From positions 12,336,001 to 12,400,000 of the forward strand of contig JAVHKY010000013.1 in assembly GCA_035079385.1 (NCBI GenBank): a stretch of DNA of 64,000 nucleotides, read 5' to 3'. Both the position numbers and the translations under genes were made by a program. This document shows, one piece after another, positions 12,386-24,486 of the stretch (position 1 is the first letter of the stretch; each line of letters opens with the position of its first letter). The DNA comes from Aspidiotus rigidus. Lineage: Eukaryota; Arthropoda; Insecta; Hemiptera; Diaspididae. The notes beneath the pieces are model-generated. The model saw nothing but the letters and a program-made list of their open reading frames with translations. It did not search any database and had not been told where the DNA came from.

Positions 12386-13037
12386 TGCTCAATCGTCCGA
12401 AAGATACAGTATGCCTGATCGTCGATTCATTCATTCTTTGCCATATCAACTCATCATTGAAAACTCCATCCATATTTTATATTATTAGTGAATGTTTTCT
12501 GGATTTCATCATCTTCTTTTAGTACAGTTGTATGGTTATTATCTGTATTCCATTTCCATCAATTAAATTGATTTCTGCGCAGACTATTGTTACATCTTGT
12601 TCTCTCTAATTCTTGATTCCTGAGATGTTGTGTTCTAATTGTGGTGGTCAACGCCAAGTTCTAAAATCTTCAAATGCAACAGTAAGTCAAGAGAACTAAT
12701 TTTATAGGTTGGTCAGAGGCCAGACGAGTCATTAAAAATTTTGATTGACCATAATATATTATTGGTAAATCTGCCACCTTAATTTTTTTGAGTCATAATT
12801 CTGTATAATTATTGTACTCGTAATAGATGAATTTTTTGGGGGAAAGAAAAAATATTGTATAATTATTTACTAAGTAAATTCAAATCATGTAGCGTACTAT
12901 AGAACGGTTTCAACAGATCTGACATCTTAATTTTTTGGATCTCATCAAAGGTCATTAAATTCTATCAAAGTGTATTAGAGGAAAGGAGCATTCATTAGGT
13001 GGCCCTCAAGAGGTTAAGTTGAAATTTGATTAGATAC
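12386..13037. other. Upstream region of the first BTB-Kelch gene
   Basis: This should hold the promoter and 5' UTR of the gene at 13.1-15.0 kb. I could not pick out a convincing TATA box or initiator. Confidence 0.35.
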
Positions 13038-13100
13038 ATGTTTATTGTCCTAGAAATAGGTAACCTATGTACTATCACAAATTATCGAGTTCTCGTTCTT
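13038..13100 (+). CDS. Candidate first coding exon of the BTB-Kelch gene at 13190
   Basis: The ATG at 13038 opens 21 codons that end at a GTAAAG donor at 13101, in phase 0. Joining to the acceptor at 13188-13189 removes an 89-bp intron and keeps the frame of the large exon. This is proposed because the large exon has no ATG before its BTB domain. The intron size matches the 95-98 bp 5' introns of the paralogues. Only transcript data can confirm it. Confidence 0.4.
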
Positions 13101-13189
13101 GTAAAGAGTAATATTCTATATTCATTGAATTTTATCGCTTTTGATGGTCATCGAGTGCTTACTGCTCACAATATTTTCATTTGTTCCAG

Positions 13190-15025
13190 AATACAGCTGT
13201 CTGTAACAAATTTCACAAGGGACTGGATAAACTTCGTCTGGATGGTAAATATTCGGACGTATCTATCCGAATTGATAACGAAATATTCCAATGTCATCGT
13301 GTTGTCCTGGCGTCTGTATGCAAAGTTTTTGACTCCATGTTCGGCGGAAATTTTAAGGAAGCTTCCCAAGGTAACGCTATCACTCTGTCTGATATCGATG
13401 CAGCATCTTTTGAAATTATATTGGAATTTATATACTTGGGTCGCAAACCTCTCGTTACTGAGGATAACGTTTATGAATTATTTCGTTCAAGCGACTTTTT
13501 GCAACTCCAGCAAATTAGGAACATGTGTGTCAATTACATTTCAAGGAATGCATCATCATTTTCATCAATAAATATATTCAAAATATTTCATCTGGCTTGC
13601 GGTATGAATGACCGTTTAGTGATGGATACTTCGAGTAAATACATTATATGGCACTTGAAAGATTTTGTACAGGAAGATTTTTTCGTTGAAATGGCCTATG
13701 ACTGTTTGAATTTAGTTCTGCAGACGTATCTGTCATCACCTGTGCACTTCAACAGCGAGAACTTTCTTTTAGATGCTACTTTTCGATGGGTGTTTCATAA
13801 TTACAAAGAACGACAAAAGTTCTTCAAGGAATTAATAGAGATGATTAATGTTGATAAAATAACGTCGGATTGTGTAGAATTTTGGTTGAAAGAGTGCAAA
13901 ATGGGCTACAAAGTGTTGAAAAAATTGACAATTGGTGCTCCTCTGAAGGCACTTTTGAACGCATTTTCAACTAATTACAAATTTACTATCAATGACGATG
14001 CTTTACCAGTTTCATTCGAAGATCTTCCATCCAGAATTAGTCCATCAATTCATGTTTATGTTCTATCAAAGAGTGAAGACAAACGTGTCAAACAAAATGT
14101 TAGTGTCTTTTCTTTAAATAAGCTCAATTATGGTGAAATTGAAGATCAAAAAAGCTTATCCAGCCAATCTTCATTAAATGAACATACATCAAAGTCTGAA
14201 TGGGTTGTCTCCTATAAACTTTCATGCAATGCCAATTATTTGGACCACAAGTTTAGACTTGTTACCCAGAATAAACGTGATCTTATTTACTATTTCTACA
14301 AGGACAAATTCTGTGCCTATTCTTCCATTAATCTATCTTCCAATAAATGCACAAAACTAACAGCTCCCAAACGTCCAATAGGAGAGTTCACTGATATATG
14401 TGCAACAAATAACAGTTCCATTTATGTGCACCGTTACTATGGTGACTGTGACATTAGGCGTTATGATTGTATTGTAGATAAGTGGTTCACACTACCTACA
14501 CTGGAAGAAAAAACGTTTCGAGCTGGCTTTGTTGCAGACAAGAACTTGTTATATTTAATTGGAGGTGAGGACTGTGGTAAAGATTGCAATAATTTTATTC
14601 GAGTTTATGATTGTCGCACTCCAAAATGGTTGTGTTTATCTAACGCTATAGAGAAAAATAGTACATCATCCTTGACAAATTTCTATTATAGATCCCCACA
14701 AAGTTGTGTTAAAGATGACAAAATTTATGTTTTTGATGGTAAAAAGTTTAGAGTTTTTGATGTAACGGCGAGATTTTGGGAAAATATGAAACTTGGAAGA
14801 AACGATAAATATTATTGGTCTTGTTCAAGCCAAAAGCCACCACGTGGTAAGTGTAAAATGATTTGTCATGAGAATAATTTATTGGTTTTTAATGAATATT
14901 CTTTAGAATACTTGATCTATAATTACAAGACTGAAAAATTTGATAAACTGACCTTATTTGACCATTCCTATTATGAGAGTAGTGATTTCTTTATAGGCAA
15001 TGTAATAGTTTTCAACTCTATGTAA
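13190..15025 (+). CDS. BTB-BACK-Kelch (KLHL-type) protein, diverged paralogue
   Basis: This is the main exon of a KLHL-type protein, about 611 residues. Kelch-like proteins are usually substrate adaptors of Cullin-3 ubiquitin ligases (family knowledge). The BTB fold comes first, with YSDVSI, CHRVVLAS and FDSMFGGNF within roughly the first 115 residues. A BACK region follows to about residue 225. After a low-similarity linker, Kelch-type blades begin near residue 330, with pairs such as DKWFTLP and LLYLIGGE. The open frame reaches up to 13181, but its only start there would be TTG. TTGTTCCAG is better read as a 3' splice site (AG at 13188-13189), so the true start lies in an upstream exon. The first in-frame ATG inside would delete part of the BTB. 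The stop is TAA at 15023. The three genes at 22.6, 36.1 and 46.8 kb are clear but distant paralogues. Confidence 0.85.
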   Translation, partial: NTAVCNKFHKGLDKLRLDGKYSDVSIRIDNEIFQCHRVVLASVCKVFDSMFGGNFKEASQGNAITLSDIDAASFEIILEFIYLGRKPLVTEDNVYELFRSSDFLQLQQIRNMCVNYISRNASSFSSINIFKIFHLACGMNDRLVMDTSSKYIIWHLKDFVQEDFFVEMAYDCLNLVLQTYLSSPVHFNSENFLLDATFRWVFHNYKERQKFFKELIEMINVDKITSDCVEFWLKECKMGYKVLKKLTIGAPLKALLNAFSTNYKFTINDDALPVSFEDLPSRISPSIHVYVLSKSEDKRVKQNVSVFSLNKLNYGEIEDQKSLSSQSSLNEHTSKSEWVVSYKLSCNANYLDHKFRLVTQNKRDLIYYFYKDKFCAYSSINLSSNKCTKLTAPKRPIGEFTDICATNNSSIYVHRYYGDCDIRRYDCIVDKWFTLPTLEEKTFRAGFVADKNLLYLIGGEDCGKDCNNFIRVYDCRTPKWLCLSNAIEKNSTSSLTNFYYRSPQSCVKDDKIYVFDGKKFRVFDVTARFWENMKLGRNDKYYWSCSSQKPPRGKCKMICHENNLLVFNEYSLEYLIYNYKTEKFDKLTLFDHSYYESSDFFIGNVIVFNSM

Positions 15026-15063
15026 ATGAATTCAATACCAAATTTAATGCTATTTTTCTGTTT

Positions 15064-15220
15064 TAATTTATTGGTTTTTAATGAATATTCTTTACTATAT
15101 TTGATCTATAATTACAAGACTGAAAAATTTGATGAACTGACCTTGTTTGACCATTCCTATATGTATTATGAGTCTAGTGATTTCTTTATAGGTAATGTAA
15201 TAGTTTTCAACTCTATGTGA
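15064..15220 (+). pseudogene. Tandem duplicate of the gene's 3' end
   Basis: This stretch repeats about 150 bp of the end of the preceding gene (from about 14875 to 15025), displaced by roughly 190 bp. The duplicate codes for nearly the same final ~47 residues and ends again in VIVFNSM and a stop. It keeps the frame but has small changes, including one added codon pair. It has no start of its own and lies after the TAA, so it is probably 3' UTR. Whichever copy is ancestral, the duplication is recent. Confidence 0.8.
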
Positions 15221-15228
15221 ATAATTTC

Positions 15229-15234
15229 AATAAA
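15229..15234 (+). terminator. Polyadenylation signal
   Basis: A canonical AATAAA follows the duplicated tail by 8 bp and is followed by T-rich sequence. It is the likely poly(A) signal of the BTB-Kelch gene at 13.1-15.0 kb, which would put the duplicated tail in its 3' UTR. Confidence 0.55.
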
Positions 15235-17400
15235 TTGAATTTTTCTACAATCCCATGTTGTCCTTTTTTTTTCTCTCTCCTAAATGTTCAGAAACAAGAA
15301 ACCAGTGTTAATAATTGAAAAATAATAATGTTTACTCGAAAGATTAATTACCAAAAAAACTGTCAATATTTATTCGGGATATTCCATTGTACCTTCATTT
15401 TTAACAAAGCTCTCATCTAAGTCAATTCAAGATTGACTACAAGAATTTTCATCCATCCAACCTTACGTCAGTTATTTTTGTATGGCAGTCGACAGATCCG
15501 ATAGTTTTTTTTTTTTTTTTTTTTTTTTTTCATGGTATGGTGTCTGGTAACTGGAGTCCACTGAAGGAGAGAAAATTTTCATCATGATCTTATCATCTAC
15601 GGGTAGGTACTATAGGTTCAACTTAATTGCTATTCGATGTACATGATGTGTTTGATGGAAACTATAATATTGAAAAACAAATTAGAAATGGAAATAACGC
15701 TTACTTGTTATCAACTCCGAGAAATAGAAGCAGTGATTCCAACTTGCCATTTATTTCTCGAGTTCTGAAATAAAAAGAACAGAAAAAAGAATGAAAGAAA
15801 GAAGAACAAAAAAGAAAAGAAAGAAAAATGCGACTATAGTCGACCAAAATTATTGCTCTTCGAGTAGAAGTACTTCATGAAATTAATTTAATTCTGACAC
15901 ACGGTAGATATTCTCAAATAAAAATATCTTATTTCGAAGCTATTGGTCAGTTATCGAGAATTAGAATCATCATAGATGATAAGTGTAATATAATAATATA
16001 TTTTAAAATAAAGTTTATTTTGAACTGCCCGGTGAATGTATCTACCAAAAGCAGATGATATGAACATTAATTTATGAATAGTGGCTCGAGTTCTTGATCA
16101 GTTGTGTCTTGCACTGGATTTTTGACAGAAATAAGGCATTTTTATTTAAATTTTACATCGTGACAGATAACAAATTCTTTTCTTAACGTACTCTAGCGAT
16201 ATTTTACGGATCGATAGCCAAAAATAGAAAAATTGATCGTGTAAGAGTACCTATCAACTTTATAAATTTTTCGTTTTAAAAGCAGAAAAAAAAAAAAGAA
16301 AAAACATGTTAGGAGGAATGAAAGAAATGAATACGTATGGAGTAAATAGCCGGAAAAGAGTACTGATTGTTAATGAAAAACGAGTACATTGTGCTAGTTT
16401 TGAAGAGAAGAAAATTACTGGATTTTTTTTCTGCAAAACAAGACTTGTAGGTGCTCTTAGAAAAAGTACGTCTGATCACCTTGTATCTGTGTGGGGTAAG
16501 TATCAACTTTTTGTCTTATTGTTATTGATGTTTGAAAGAACAAAATTAAAGGCTCTGCCGTCAAAAATTTATTCATACGAAACGAAATAAATAGCCCGAC
16601 ATTTCGAAATATACTTATTCCTTTGATGAGGGCGAGAATACTACTGAGAGTAAACATTCGTAAAGGTACAGTATCAGAAACACACAAGAGGTGATATGAA
16701 ATAATCAACGATGATGTAATCTACATAGAATCGGCGAGTATGTGTCATTAGGCTTATAGACGTCGGGTTTGAAATTGTTCTTGTTATTGATATAAAATCC
16801 TGTATGAAGAAAGTTTCGTGTAACATCAAATACCGTTTAGCTTAAGAAGAATATGGGATCAGTATCAAACTCTCGTCTATTTGATTGATATCCGTATCAA
16901 TTAATTCACAAATAATAGACAGCATACAAAACGAAGACGTATGACATTAGACATGTATCTTCGTTTAGCAGTGAATTGAAAATATTTTAGGTCTATAAGA
17001 ATTCCGATATTATCCATTATATGCGGAGGATAATCTTTTTTTTTTTTTTTCTCCAAAATAGAGATAGGTAAATACTAGGATGTTTGTAGATTAACAAATT
17101 TCATGTATTCAGCGTAAGATCGTTACGACTCAGGTGTTTTAAATTTTATCGAAATGTTTGTTATAATCATTTTACCTAAATATCTGCGAATACACTTATG
17201 GTACAGCGAAGAAGTGAAAATAATAATATTAATATCGTAGATCTTATGCCGTACGTGAAGTTTTCAGCTCAAAGCTTGAATCTAACGCCACACTTGAATA
17301 AGTGTTACCAATCCTGCAACACGAATAGACCTGTTGCCGTTGAAAAATCGTTAGTTTTATTATTTAAAGAAAAAATAGGGATAGGTTAACTCAAAAGCAT
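15235..17400. other. Intergenic, no gene seen
   Basis: This holds a T-run near 15507-15530 and A- and T-rich stretches near 16285 and 17036. Short open frames here show no domain and no coding signature. Confidence 0.4.
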
Positions 17401-17868
17401 TACGGTCAAAGCTTCACGGCGAATTCTTCGTTCTCCGTTGTTCGAAAGTGATATTCGAATCAAGGACTAAAATAATCAGGAAATGAACGACAGCCTAATT
17501 TTATATGTCAAACCTGACAACCATGATTCGTAGTACGGACTTGTGGAATTACGACATGTCCCGAAAGTGTCCGAGTAGTAATCTAATATTTTATCTTCGG
17601 GTTTTCAAGTTCACGTAGATGTTCGTCGAGTGTATTTTGGATCTCTAATTCGTCGCGATTCGTTGCTCGTCCACGAAATGAGTTCGTAATTGAATTTTAA
17701 TTTCGTTACCGCTTTAAATCTCGTAATCTTTCGTCATGAAGTTGATCTTTGAACTGCGCGAATTATTTCTGTATTGTTTTGTGAATTTTCCTTAACTTGA
17801 TGGAAAGTGATTCCTTCCTACCCCGTGAAGAGGATATGAATGTATGCTAAACTACCTAGATGACTGTC
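17400..17868 (+). promoter_or_regulatory. Putative 5' UTR/promoter region of the GRK gene
   Basis: The sequence before the GRK start codon is less AT-rich than its surroundings and contains many CG dinucleotides. At least two short upstream ATGs (near 17800 and 17836) precede the main start and are followed soon by stops, so the 5' leader may carry upstream reading frames. No TATA box was identified. Confidence 0.35.
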
Positions 17869-18545
<677 letters not shown>

Positions 18546-21180
18546 GTAAGTACACCAATTTTTTTTTTAGTAATTTAGTAATATTGCTGGTGAATTGACT
18601 ATATTTTAATTCTGGAGCAGCTTGAAATAACCTCGATCGCATTCACAAGCTTTTGTGTCGTAGTTGAAACAAGTTTTTCGAGCTTATCTGTACCGTGTAT
18701 GCGAAGGTACACATTCGAGAAGTTGATAAAAATAGTGAATTTTCATCTCTTGAAAGAAGTCGCCGCGCAAAAAGGAAACGATTGATCTATAAAGCATAGA
18801 AGTACGAATACGTGTTTGCGAAGTATTCAATTCAATCCTGAATCGCAAATTGCGTAAAAAAATGTAAGAACGTGTGCTCATCTATGATTCATTTAACTCT
18901 TGGCTTCAATCGTTTGAAAAATGACGAAACGAGAAAACCCGTCAATCTTGCCTTGAGTTTGGCGAATAATTTGGTATCGAATACAAAATATTTTAATTTC
19001 AAATTAGCTACAGAAAAGGAAAAGATACGCGTTATTTTTTCTTGTTAAGTGAAGAAAAGTCGTCGTCCGTTGGACAGTACAGTTTAGAAAGAAAAATTTA
19101 CGAACTTTCCAAAAGTAAAAAAAAGGAACTTATCAAATTAATATTGTCTTTCTGTATAGTCATTAGGCGCTTACGCTTTTTGTTCGTCGTTTCGTCGGTA
19201 AATATTAGGAAAAGGAACAAGGAATTCGCGATGCCGCGTAGAAGATAACAATATTTAATATCGTAATTCGAGCTAATTAAACATCAAAGTTGGAAAATCC
19301 CATTAGAAAGTTTCAAAAGTTTCCACGACAAAGAAGTGCTTTAAGAGAGTGAGGGCTTGTGCAGAAAACTTTATTTTTTTATGACGACAACTTGTTTCTA
19401 CTGTAAGCTAATTAGGGGGCGCTTGCCATCTGCTAAAATTAACTTAAGAGGGATTTCGGTAGTCGGTATGAGGTCACGATCTTCCTATCTCGGTCTTACA
19501 CCGCGAATAAGGGTGACTTTGCCTCGTCAGATGCTCAGATTCTTCGGGATGTCAATTATCGTTCGAGATCGTCGGTATCCAATTTCTCGGTTTTGATCGC
19601 TAATTCCGAATTCTAATAACACTACCTGTTTTCTGATGTTAATTTTTTAGTGTATTTCGTCGTGTAATCGTGTGAAGATCTCCCAACATTAATTACGTAT
19701 GAATTCGTAATCGTAAAATCATTAAGTAATTTCCGCTTTCTTTTATCGCGCAGAATAATACAATTATCTCTCTTTGGCGTTTCGTGGTTTAATCAAGACG
19801 ATGAAATATCTTGATTATCTCAATCGCGATTGTACAGTCTTGATAAAATCGAATTCGCTTCGTCGAAAGAATTCAGGTGTGCGGAAAAGAATTTTCATTC
19901 GCGGTGATGCAAATTTTCCATTTGGCACGCGGCAATTTCTTAATATGCCAGACGTTCGAAAGATTTCCACATTCTTCTGAAAGGCGGTTGCGACACTTTC
20001 CCTTTTGTGTGATTGCTGGAGTTCCTGTGTTTTGTGATTTCTTGTAGAATTTTTCTGTTGATTTTCGCTGTCCTAACTTCAGAGTCGGCGATAGTGGGTC
20101 GTAATCATTTTTTACTGAGCTAAACTTTCAACTCCTTTGTGAGATTGTTCAAATTTCCGATATTTAAGATGAAACAAGAGAATTGTAGAGTGTAGGATGG
20201 CTTTTGTAGATGCCCGTTATGTACATCACGCTCAACCAGTTTAGACTATCTTTCAACTGTGCACTGATGTTATGAACTACATTAATGAACTCTACTTCAC
20301 ATTAAATTTGTATAGACTCTTATCCGACCATTAAATAAAAACTAGCTATCATCTTGAGAGAAGGATTTAGTGATTACTTATCCTTACCGTAAATAGATAC
20401 AATCCACTCAACACTCAGATATTATTAGTTAATTCGAATACTTTTTCACTTGAGAACGCGAGGAGTATGGTCGAACACTTCATCGACGATGAACTTTTAT
20501 TTTTCGGTAGTTTTCCACGTTTGGTATTCTAAGGTCCTTCAAACATAAAGACTGGCTCCAGAGAGTCTGATATCATACTTGAATTGTATGGTCCATCACA
20601 TTCACGACCCAGTTTCCTGAATCCTCCATACGTTGCTCTATCGCACCGTTCCTTCTCGCAGCTAAACTGTTAACAGATGTGTCGACTTACCGCTGTAAAT
20701 ACGTTGATCATAAAATTATTTTTCACCGAATATGTAACGTAGCAAATCAGTAAATAATAAAAGACGGATCGGCCTTCGAGTTTGAAGGGCGGAGATGTTG
20801 TATTTTCAGGCGAAACCGAGCTAACTTTTAAACGAGCTCAGAATCTTACCCCCATAGGTCGTCTTAAAATGAGTAAGGCGACCGTGAAGGCTAGACTGTT
20901 AGAAGAAAAAAGAAGAGTTTGTCAACTGATGAACAACTCGTGTATTTCCGGATCAACACCAGGGTTTCAAGTTATTGTCAAAAAACTGAAAATTATGACC
21001 TGTAGCCATCTGTGGTTTATGATGATACAGGAACAGGAGGGGAAGGGACTTTCTTTATGTTTATCAGTAACCTATAACAAACATCTTGAACAAAAACAAG
21101 GTGGACATTTTTTTTTCTTTTTCAATATAGTTATGTATTTGCCCCTACTTCATTGAATCCATAGGGTGTCTATAAGTGCT
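18546..21180. other. Probable GRK intron 3, no exon recognised
   Basis: The sequence resembles the GRK 5' region in base composition. I looked for the next GRK exon (continuation of the RGS domain) and for BTB-like exons and found none. The open frame at 20782-21156 has no recognisable domain and ends in a T-rich tract. Confidence 0.35.
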
Positions 21181-21189
21181 GAAAAGTCC

Positions 21190-21600
21190 TTCAAGTCATG
21201 AAAAGCCTTGAATTAGGATTTTTGACCAAAATAATTATAAGTGGATAACGGTTATTGGTCCGGTGAGCTTCTAAATTAAATCCGGTCATCAGTCGCATAA
21301 AGTATTTTTCTGAAACGATCTAAGGATCGTAATGGTCATGACCATTATTAAAACATAATTTGGTCATAATGGTTCATAACGGTCACAATAGAGAAAAACA
21401 TTTTTCTGGTCCAAAGAACGTGTTTTTAAAGTGAAAAATATTGAAAAGATAACTATCAACATGACCGCCATGACCGTTTCAACCAAGACACTTATTAGTC
21501 AAACTGGCGCGGTCAAGGTAGTAGTTTCCTGTTAAACAGTTATCGGTCAATCGATCAACAAACATTTTTTTCCTTTTGGTCATCGGTTATAACAGTTATA
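21190..21600 (+). repeat. Dispersed repeat, copy in forward orientation
   Basis: The block contains many GGTCAT, ATAACGG and GGTTATTGGTC words. The same block appears in reverse complement at about 45790-46090, next to the third cassette. It includes shared phrases such as AAAACACGTTCTTT and GAGAAAAACATTTTT (in one orientation or the other). Superfamily unknown; no protein. Confidence 0.65.
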
Positions 21601-22116
21601 TAACTGCTATTTTGCAAACCCTTTATTATTATCAAAATGCCGTGACACAAAAACAACCGCATGGTTCTCTCACGTCGTGCACCATGCGACTTGCCAATTC
21701 ACTTTACATATACCTGTGGAAGTGACGTGTAAGGTGTAACAGAAATAGTTCAACAGATCTGAGGCCCACATCACATACCTGAGCTACGCCACGTGAATTA
21801 CATAGTCCACTCTACATGGTAAATGGAGCGTCACCGTTGACTATACAAACTACGAACCAGTGATAGTATGCACTGATATTACAAGACTTCCGCGGTGGGG
21901 TAGTTTGAAACCGACAACATGGTGAAGACGCAAAGAGAAAGTTACAACCAAGAAGATTTGTATCATCAGTTGCATAATCTACGCTACATCTAACTACGTA
22001 AGGCGCTATTTTATGAAGAGGATTTGTGCATCTGGTTGCAGACTTCGACTACATGTTACGCGTTAGGCGTTATTCCCGCCTTCTCCCCTGAATGTCAAAT
22101 TCAAATTAACCGCACC

Positions 22117-22254
22117 TATAGTCTGTCCGCAAATAGAATAGACCGATGTAAACAAACCCGCGACCCGCGACCATACGACAAAATTGATTACGATGGGAGG
22201 AAGCGGTTCGCGGATTTGTTTACATCGGTCTATTCTATTTGCGGACAGACTATA
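22117..22254. repeat. Foldback MITE in the 5' flank of BTB-Kelch cassette 1
   Basis: Perfect inverted arms of about 40 bp run from 22117-22156 and 22215-22254, starting TATAGTCTGTCCGC. The similarity continues imperfectly into the loop. The matching 5' flanks of cassettes 2 and 3 (near 28865 and 46400) lack it. TA at both ends would fit a Tc1/mariner-type MITE, but the duplication cannot be separated from the arms. Confidence 0.75.
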
Positions 22255-22460
22255 TCAGTCCAACAATCACTTCTTGCACCATGTGCCATGCCAATTCAAT
22301 TTACGTGTCTACCGGTGTAAGAGACGTACACCGTGGTGATGAATCCAACAAATCGGCGACTAAACACGTGCATGATAAACTGATAATACGGTCCATGTGG
22401 TTTCATTCTCTGTTTTGTGTTCTCACATTTCGCCAAGTACAATTATTTCTGCCGTATGGT

Positions 22461-22547
22461 TTTTATACTCCAAAGTTAAAACTATCGCTTCAGATCAAGA
22501 CCGACAGTGAAATCAATTCTTGTCCTGCGGTCTAACATAAGAGTAAG
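22461..22547 (+). promoter_or_regulatory. Promoter of BTB-Kelch gene, cassette 1
   Basis: A TATA-like TTTTATAC at 22461-22468 lies about 30 bp before an initiator-like TTCAGATC (A at 22492). The same pair, at the same spacing, is kept in cassettes 2 and 3. A conserved splice donor GTAAGT starts at 22543. Confidence 0.5.
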
Positions 22548-22637
22548 TTCACTAACATTCCTAATTACCTTTTGAAATGAATATTACATCAACAATCTAT
22601 CCTCACGTTGACCACATTTTACGTTTCGTATCTCCAG
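22543..22637 (+). other. 5'-UTR intron of the cassette 1 gene (95 bp)
   Basis: Donor GAGTAAGTTC and acceptor GTATCTCCAG bound a 95-bp intron that ends 10 bp before the ATG. Cassette 2 keeps exactly 95 bp and cassette 3 has 98 bp. The diverged paralogue at 13190 has an acceptor at the matching place. Confidence 0.6.
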
Positions 22638-22647
22638 ATTTTAAAAA

Positions 22648-24435
22648 ATGGTCAAATTTGCTGTCGCTCCAGCGTACTTCATGTTAGAAAGATTACGTCT
22701 GATCTCAAGATACAGCGATGTGAGTATCGTCGTAAAAGAAAAAAAATTTAAATGTCATCGTGTTGTATTAGCTGCCGCATCCTCCTACTTCGATTCCATG
22801 TTCTGTGGGAATTTCATTGAAAGTTCGTTGAAGGAATGTCGCCTGGACGGAATTGATCCCGAATTATTCGAGGAAGTTTTGCACATTATATATAGCGGCG
22901 TTCTCGAAATCACAAGAGTTAATGTTTTCGATTTACTTTGTATCAGCGAATTTCTCGGTATCCCGATAATTCTACATTCGTGCATTGAATACATATTGCA
23001 GAATATGTATTCAATTGAGGACGCGATCAAACTGTTCTCATGGACTCGCGCCATGAATATTACCCCTCTGATAAACCTCCTGCATATTTCAAGTGAATTC
23101 GTTCATTTTTCGGAGAGCGTCTCTTTTCTTGAAATGTCATTCGATGATTTTAATGCTGTGTCAGTTCCTTGCATCAGAAGATCTTATTCTTACCTTCTCT
23201 TGCATCCGTTGAAAATAGATGATTTTATTATGGATGCCATCATCCGATGGCTTCATTTTTCGTATGACGAAAGAAGAAACTACCTTGGGAAATTCATTAC
23301 TACAATTTCTTGTCTGGATCTATCGGCCGAGTACTCGGAGTTCTTCTTTAGGAAATATAAATTAGATTTAAGAACCACGGAAAATCGAATGGCTGTTTTG
23401 AAAACTTATAACGTCTCCTATGACGATGAAAGTTTTTCTGAAGATGATTTATCTCCGACTTCTTTCTCAGATCATGAGTTATCGACGAACAATTTATCTA
23501 TCAATTTATTTATCAAGCAAGAAGTTTTCTCTATAAATAAATGCAAACCCAATGGATTTATTTCCCATAGGAGGAAGCGCTATATCGAGGAGAGAGACAT
23601 TCGTCTAATTCAACCTTCTTGTAAGTTAGATTGCCTGTACTGCGTAGAATATCTTGAGCAAGGGTCCACGTCATTCCGCGCATACTCTTCACTTGGTTTA
23701 TCAATGTCCAGTTCACGAGCTTTATGTCCGCCACCAGTTTCTTATATAAGAGCAGGTGCCATTGATGAAAGATGTAATAATATTTACTATTCGTCACTTA
23801 CTAACCTCAATTATTCCTCTGATATGAGGAACAGTATCTACTCGTATTCCTCAAATCGTAAAGCATTTAGTGATCTTGAAATCGCTACAGGGATGTTCTG
23901 TTATAATTGTGAATTAGATGAGTGGTTTTCTCTCCCACACATGAGTCCGTTATCCGAAAAATGCGCTGGATTATTTGTTGATAATAATTTAGTTCTTATC
24001 TTCTATAGTAATGGTCAACTACAAGCATATGATACCCGTTCGTCTCAATCTCTTCATTTACCATTTCATACCTCGCCGGTGTGTTGTCAGTATAAATTCG
24101 ATTGGTGTATTTTTGAAAATAAGATCTATTCATTGTGGAATACAAAAATGGCAATACTTGATCTCACAGCTGGAAGATGGGAAACGACTGATTTGTACAT
24201 ATCTTTCCCTCATAAAATGCATTCTAAAAATCGTATGGTGGTTTATGACAAAATGCTGTGGTTATTTAATAACAGTTTTGACGACCGTGAGTCTCACTTA
24301 TCCGTTCGTGTTTTTAATCCTAGAACAAGAGTATTGGGTTTTCCTCATCGTGCTCTATCTGGTGAAAGTATTATTGCTAAATGTGACGCTAAGAATTATT
24401 TATTACAGAATGCTATTGTGTTCAAATGCTATTAG
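22648..24435 (+). CDS. BTB-BACK-Kelch (KLHL-type) protein, cassette copy 1
   Basis: A single coding exon of 595 residues. The BTB domain spans about residues 20-120 (YSDVSIVV, KCHRVVLAAASSYFDSMF, DPELFEEVLHIIYSG). The BACK domain spans about 125-235. A variable acidic, serine-rich linker follows (about 240-300), then Kelch-like blades to the end (DEWFSLPH, LQAYDTR, DLTAGRWET, MVVYDKMLWLFNN). The ATG at 22648 is 10 bp after a splice acceptor and fits the full BTB start, so I accept it. The likely role is a Cullin-3 adaptor that chooses ubiquitination targets through the propeller. The usual GGNF of the BTB is CGNF here. By eye it is about 90% identical to the gene at 36118 and about 70-75% to that at 46771. 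Most changes lie in the linker and propeller, and no frame is broken. Confidence 0.9.
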   Translation: MVKFAVAPAYFMLERLRLISRYSDVSIVVKEKKFKCHRVVLAAASSYFDSMFCGNFIESSLKECRLDGIDPELFEEVLHIIYSGVLEITRVNVFDLLCISEFLGIPIILHSCIEYILQNMYSIEDAIKLFSWTRAMNITPLINLLHISSEFVHFSESVSFLEMSFDDFNAVSVPCIRRSYSYLLLHPLKIDDFIMDAIIRWLHFSYDERRNYLGKFITTISCLDLSAEYSEFFFRKYKLDLRTTENRMAVLKTYNVSYDDESFSEDDLSPTSFSDHELSTNNLSINLFIKQEVFSINKCKPNGFISHRRKRYIEERDIRLIQPSCKLDCLYCVEYLEQGSTSFRAYSSLGLSMSSSRALCPPPVSYIRAGAIDERCNNIYYSSLTNLNYSSDMRNSIYSYSSNRKAFSDLEIATGMFCYNCELDEWFSLPHMSPLSEKCAGLFVDNNLVLIFYSNGQLQAYDTRSSQSLHLPFHTSPVCCQYKFDWCIFENKIYSLWNTKMAILDLTAGRWETTDLYISFPHKMHSKNRMVVYDKMLWLFNNSFDDRESHLSVRVFNPRTRVLGFPHRALSGESIIAKCDAKNYLLQNAIVFKCY

Positions 24436-24486
24436 TATTTTCTATAAATAAGGCTATTTTTCTTATGGTCGTGTTTATACTTCAAA

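Noticed and set aside
13026..13571. 181-residue open frame overlapping the first BTB-Kelch gene
   Set aside because: It is a different frame from the BTB-coding frame and has no domain. Only its first part (13038-13100) is used, as a candidate exon.
20782..21156. 124-residue open frame
   Set aside because: No recognisable domain, no ATG at the listed start, and it ends in a T-rich tract. It could not be linked to the GRK gene.
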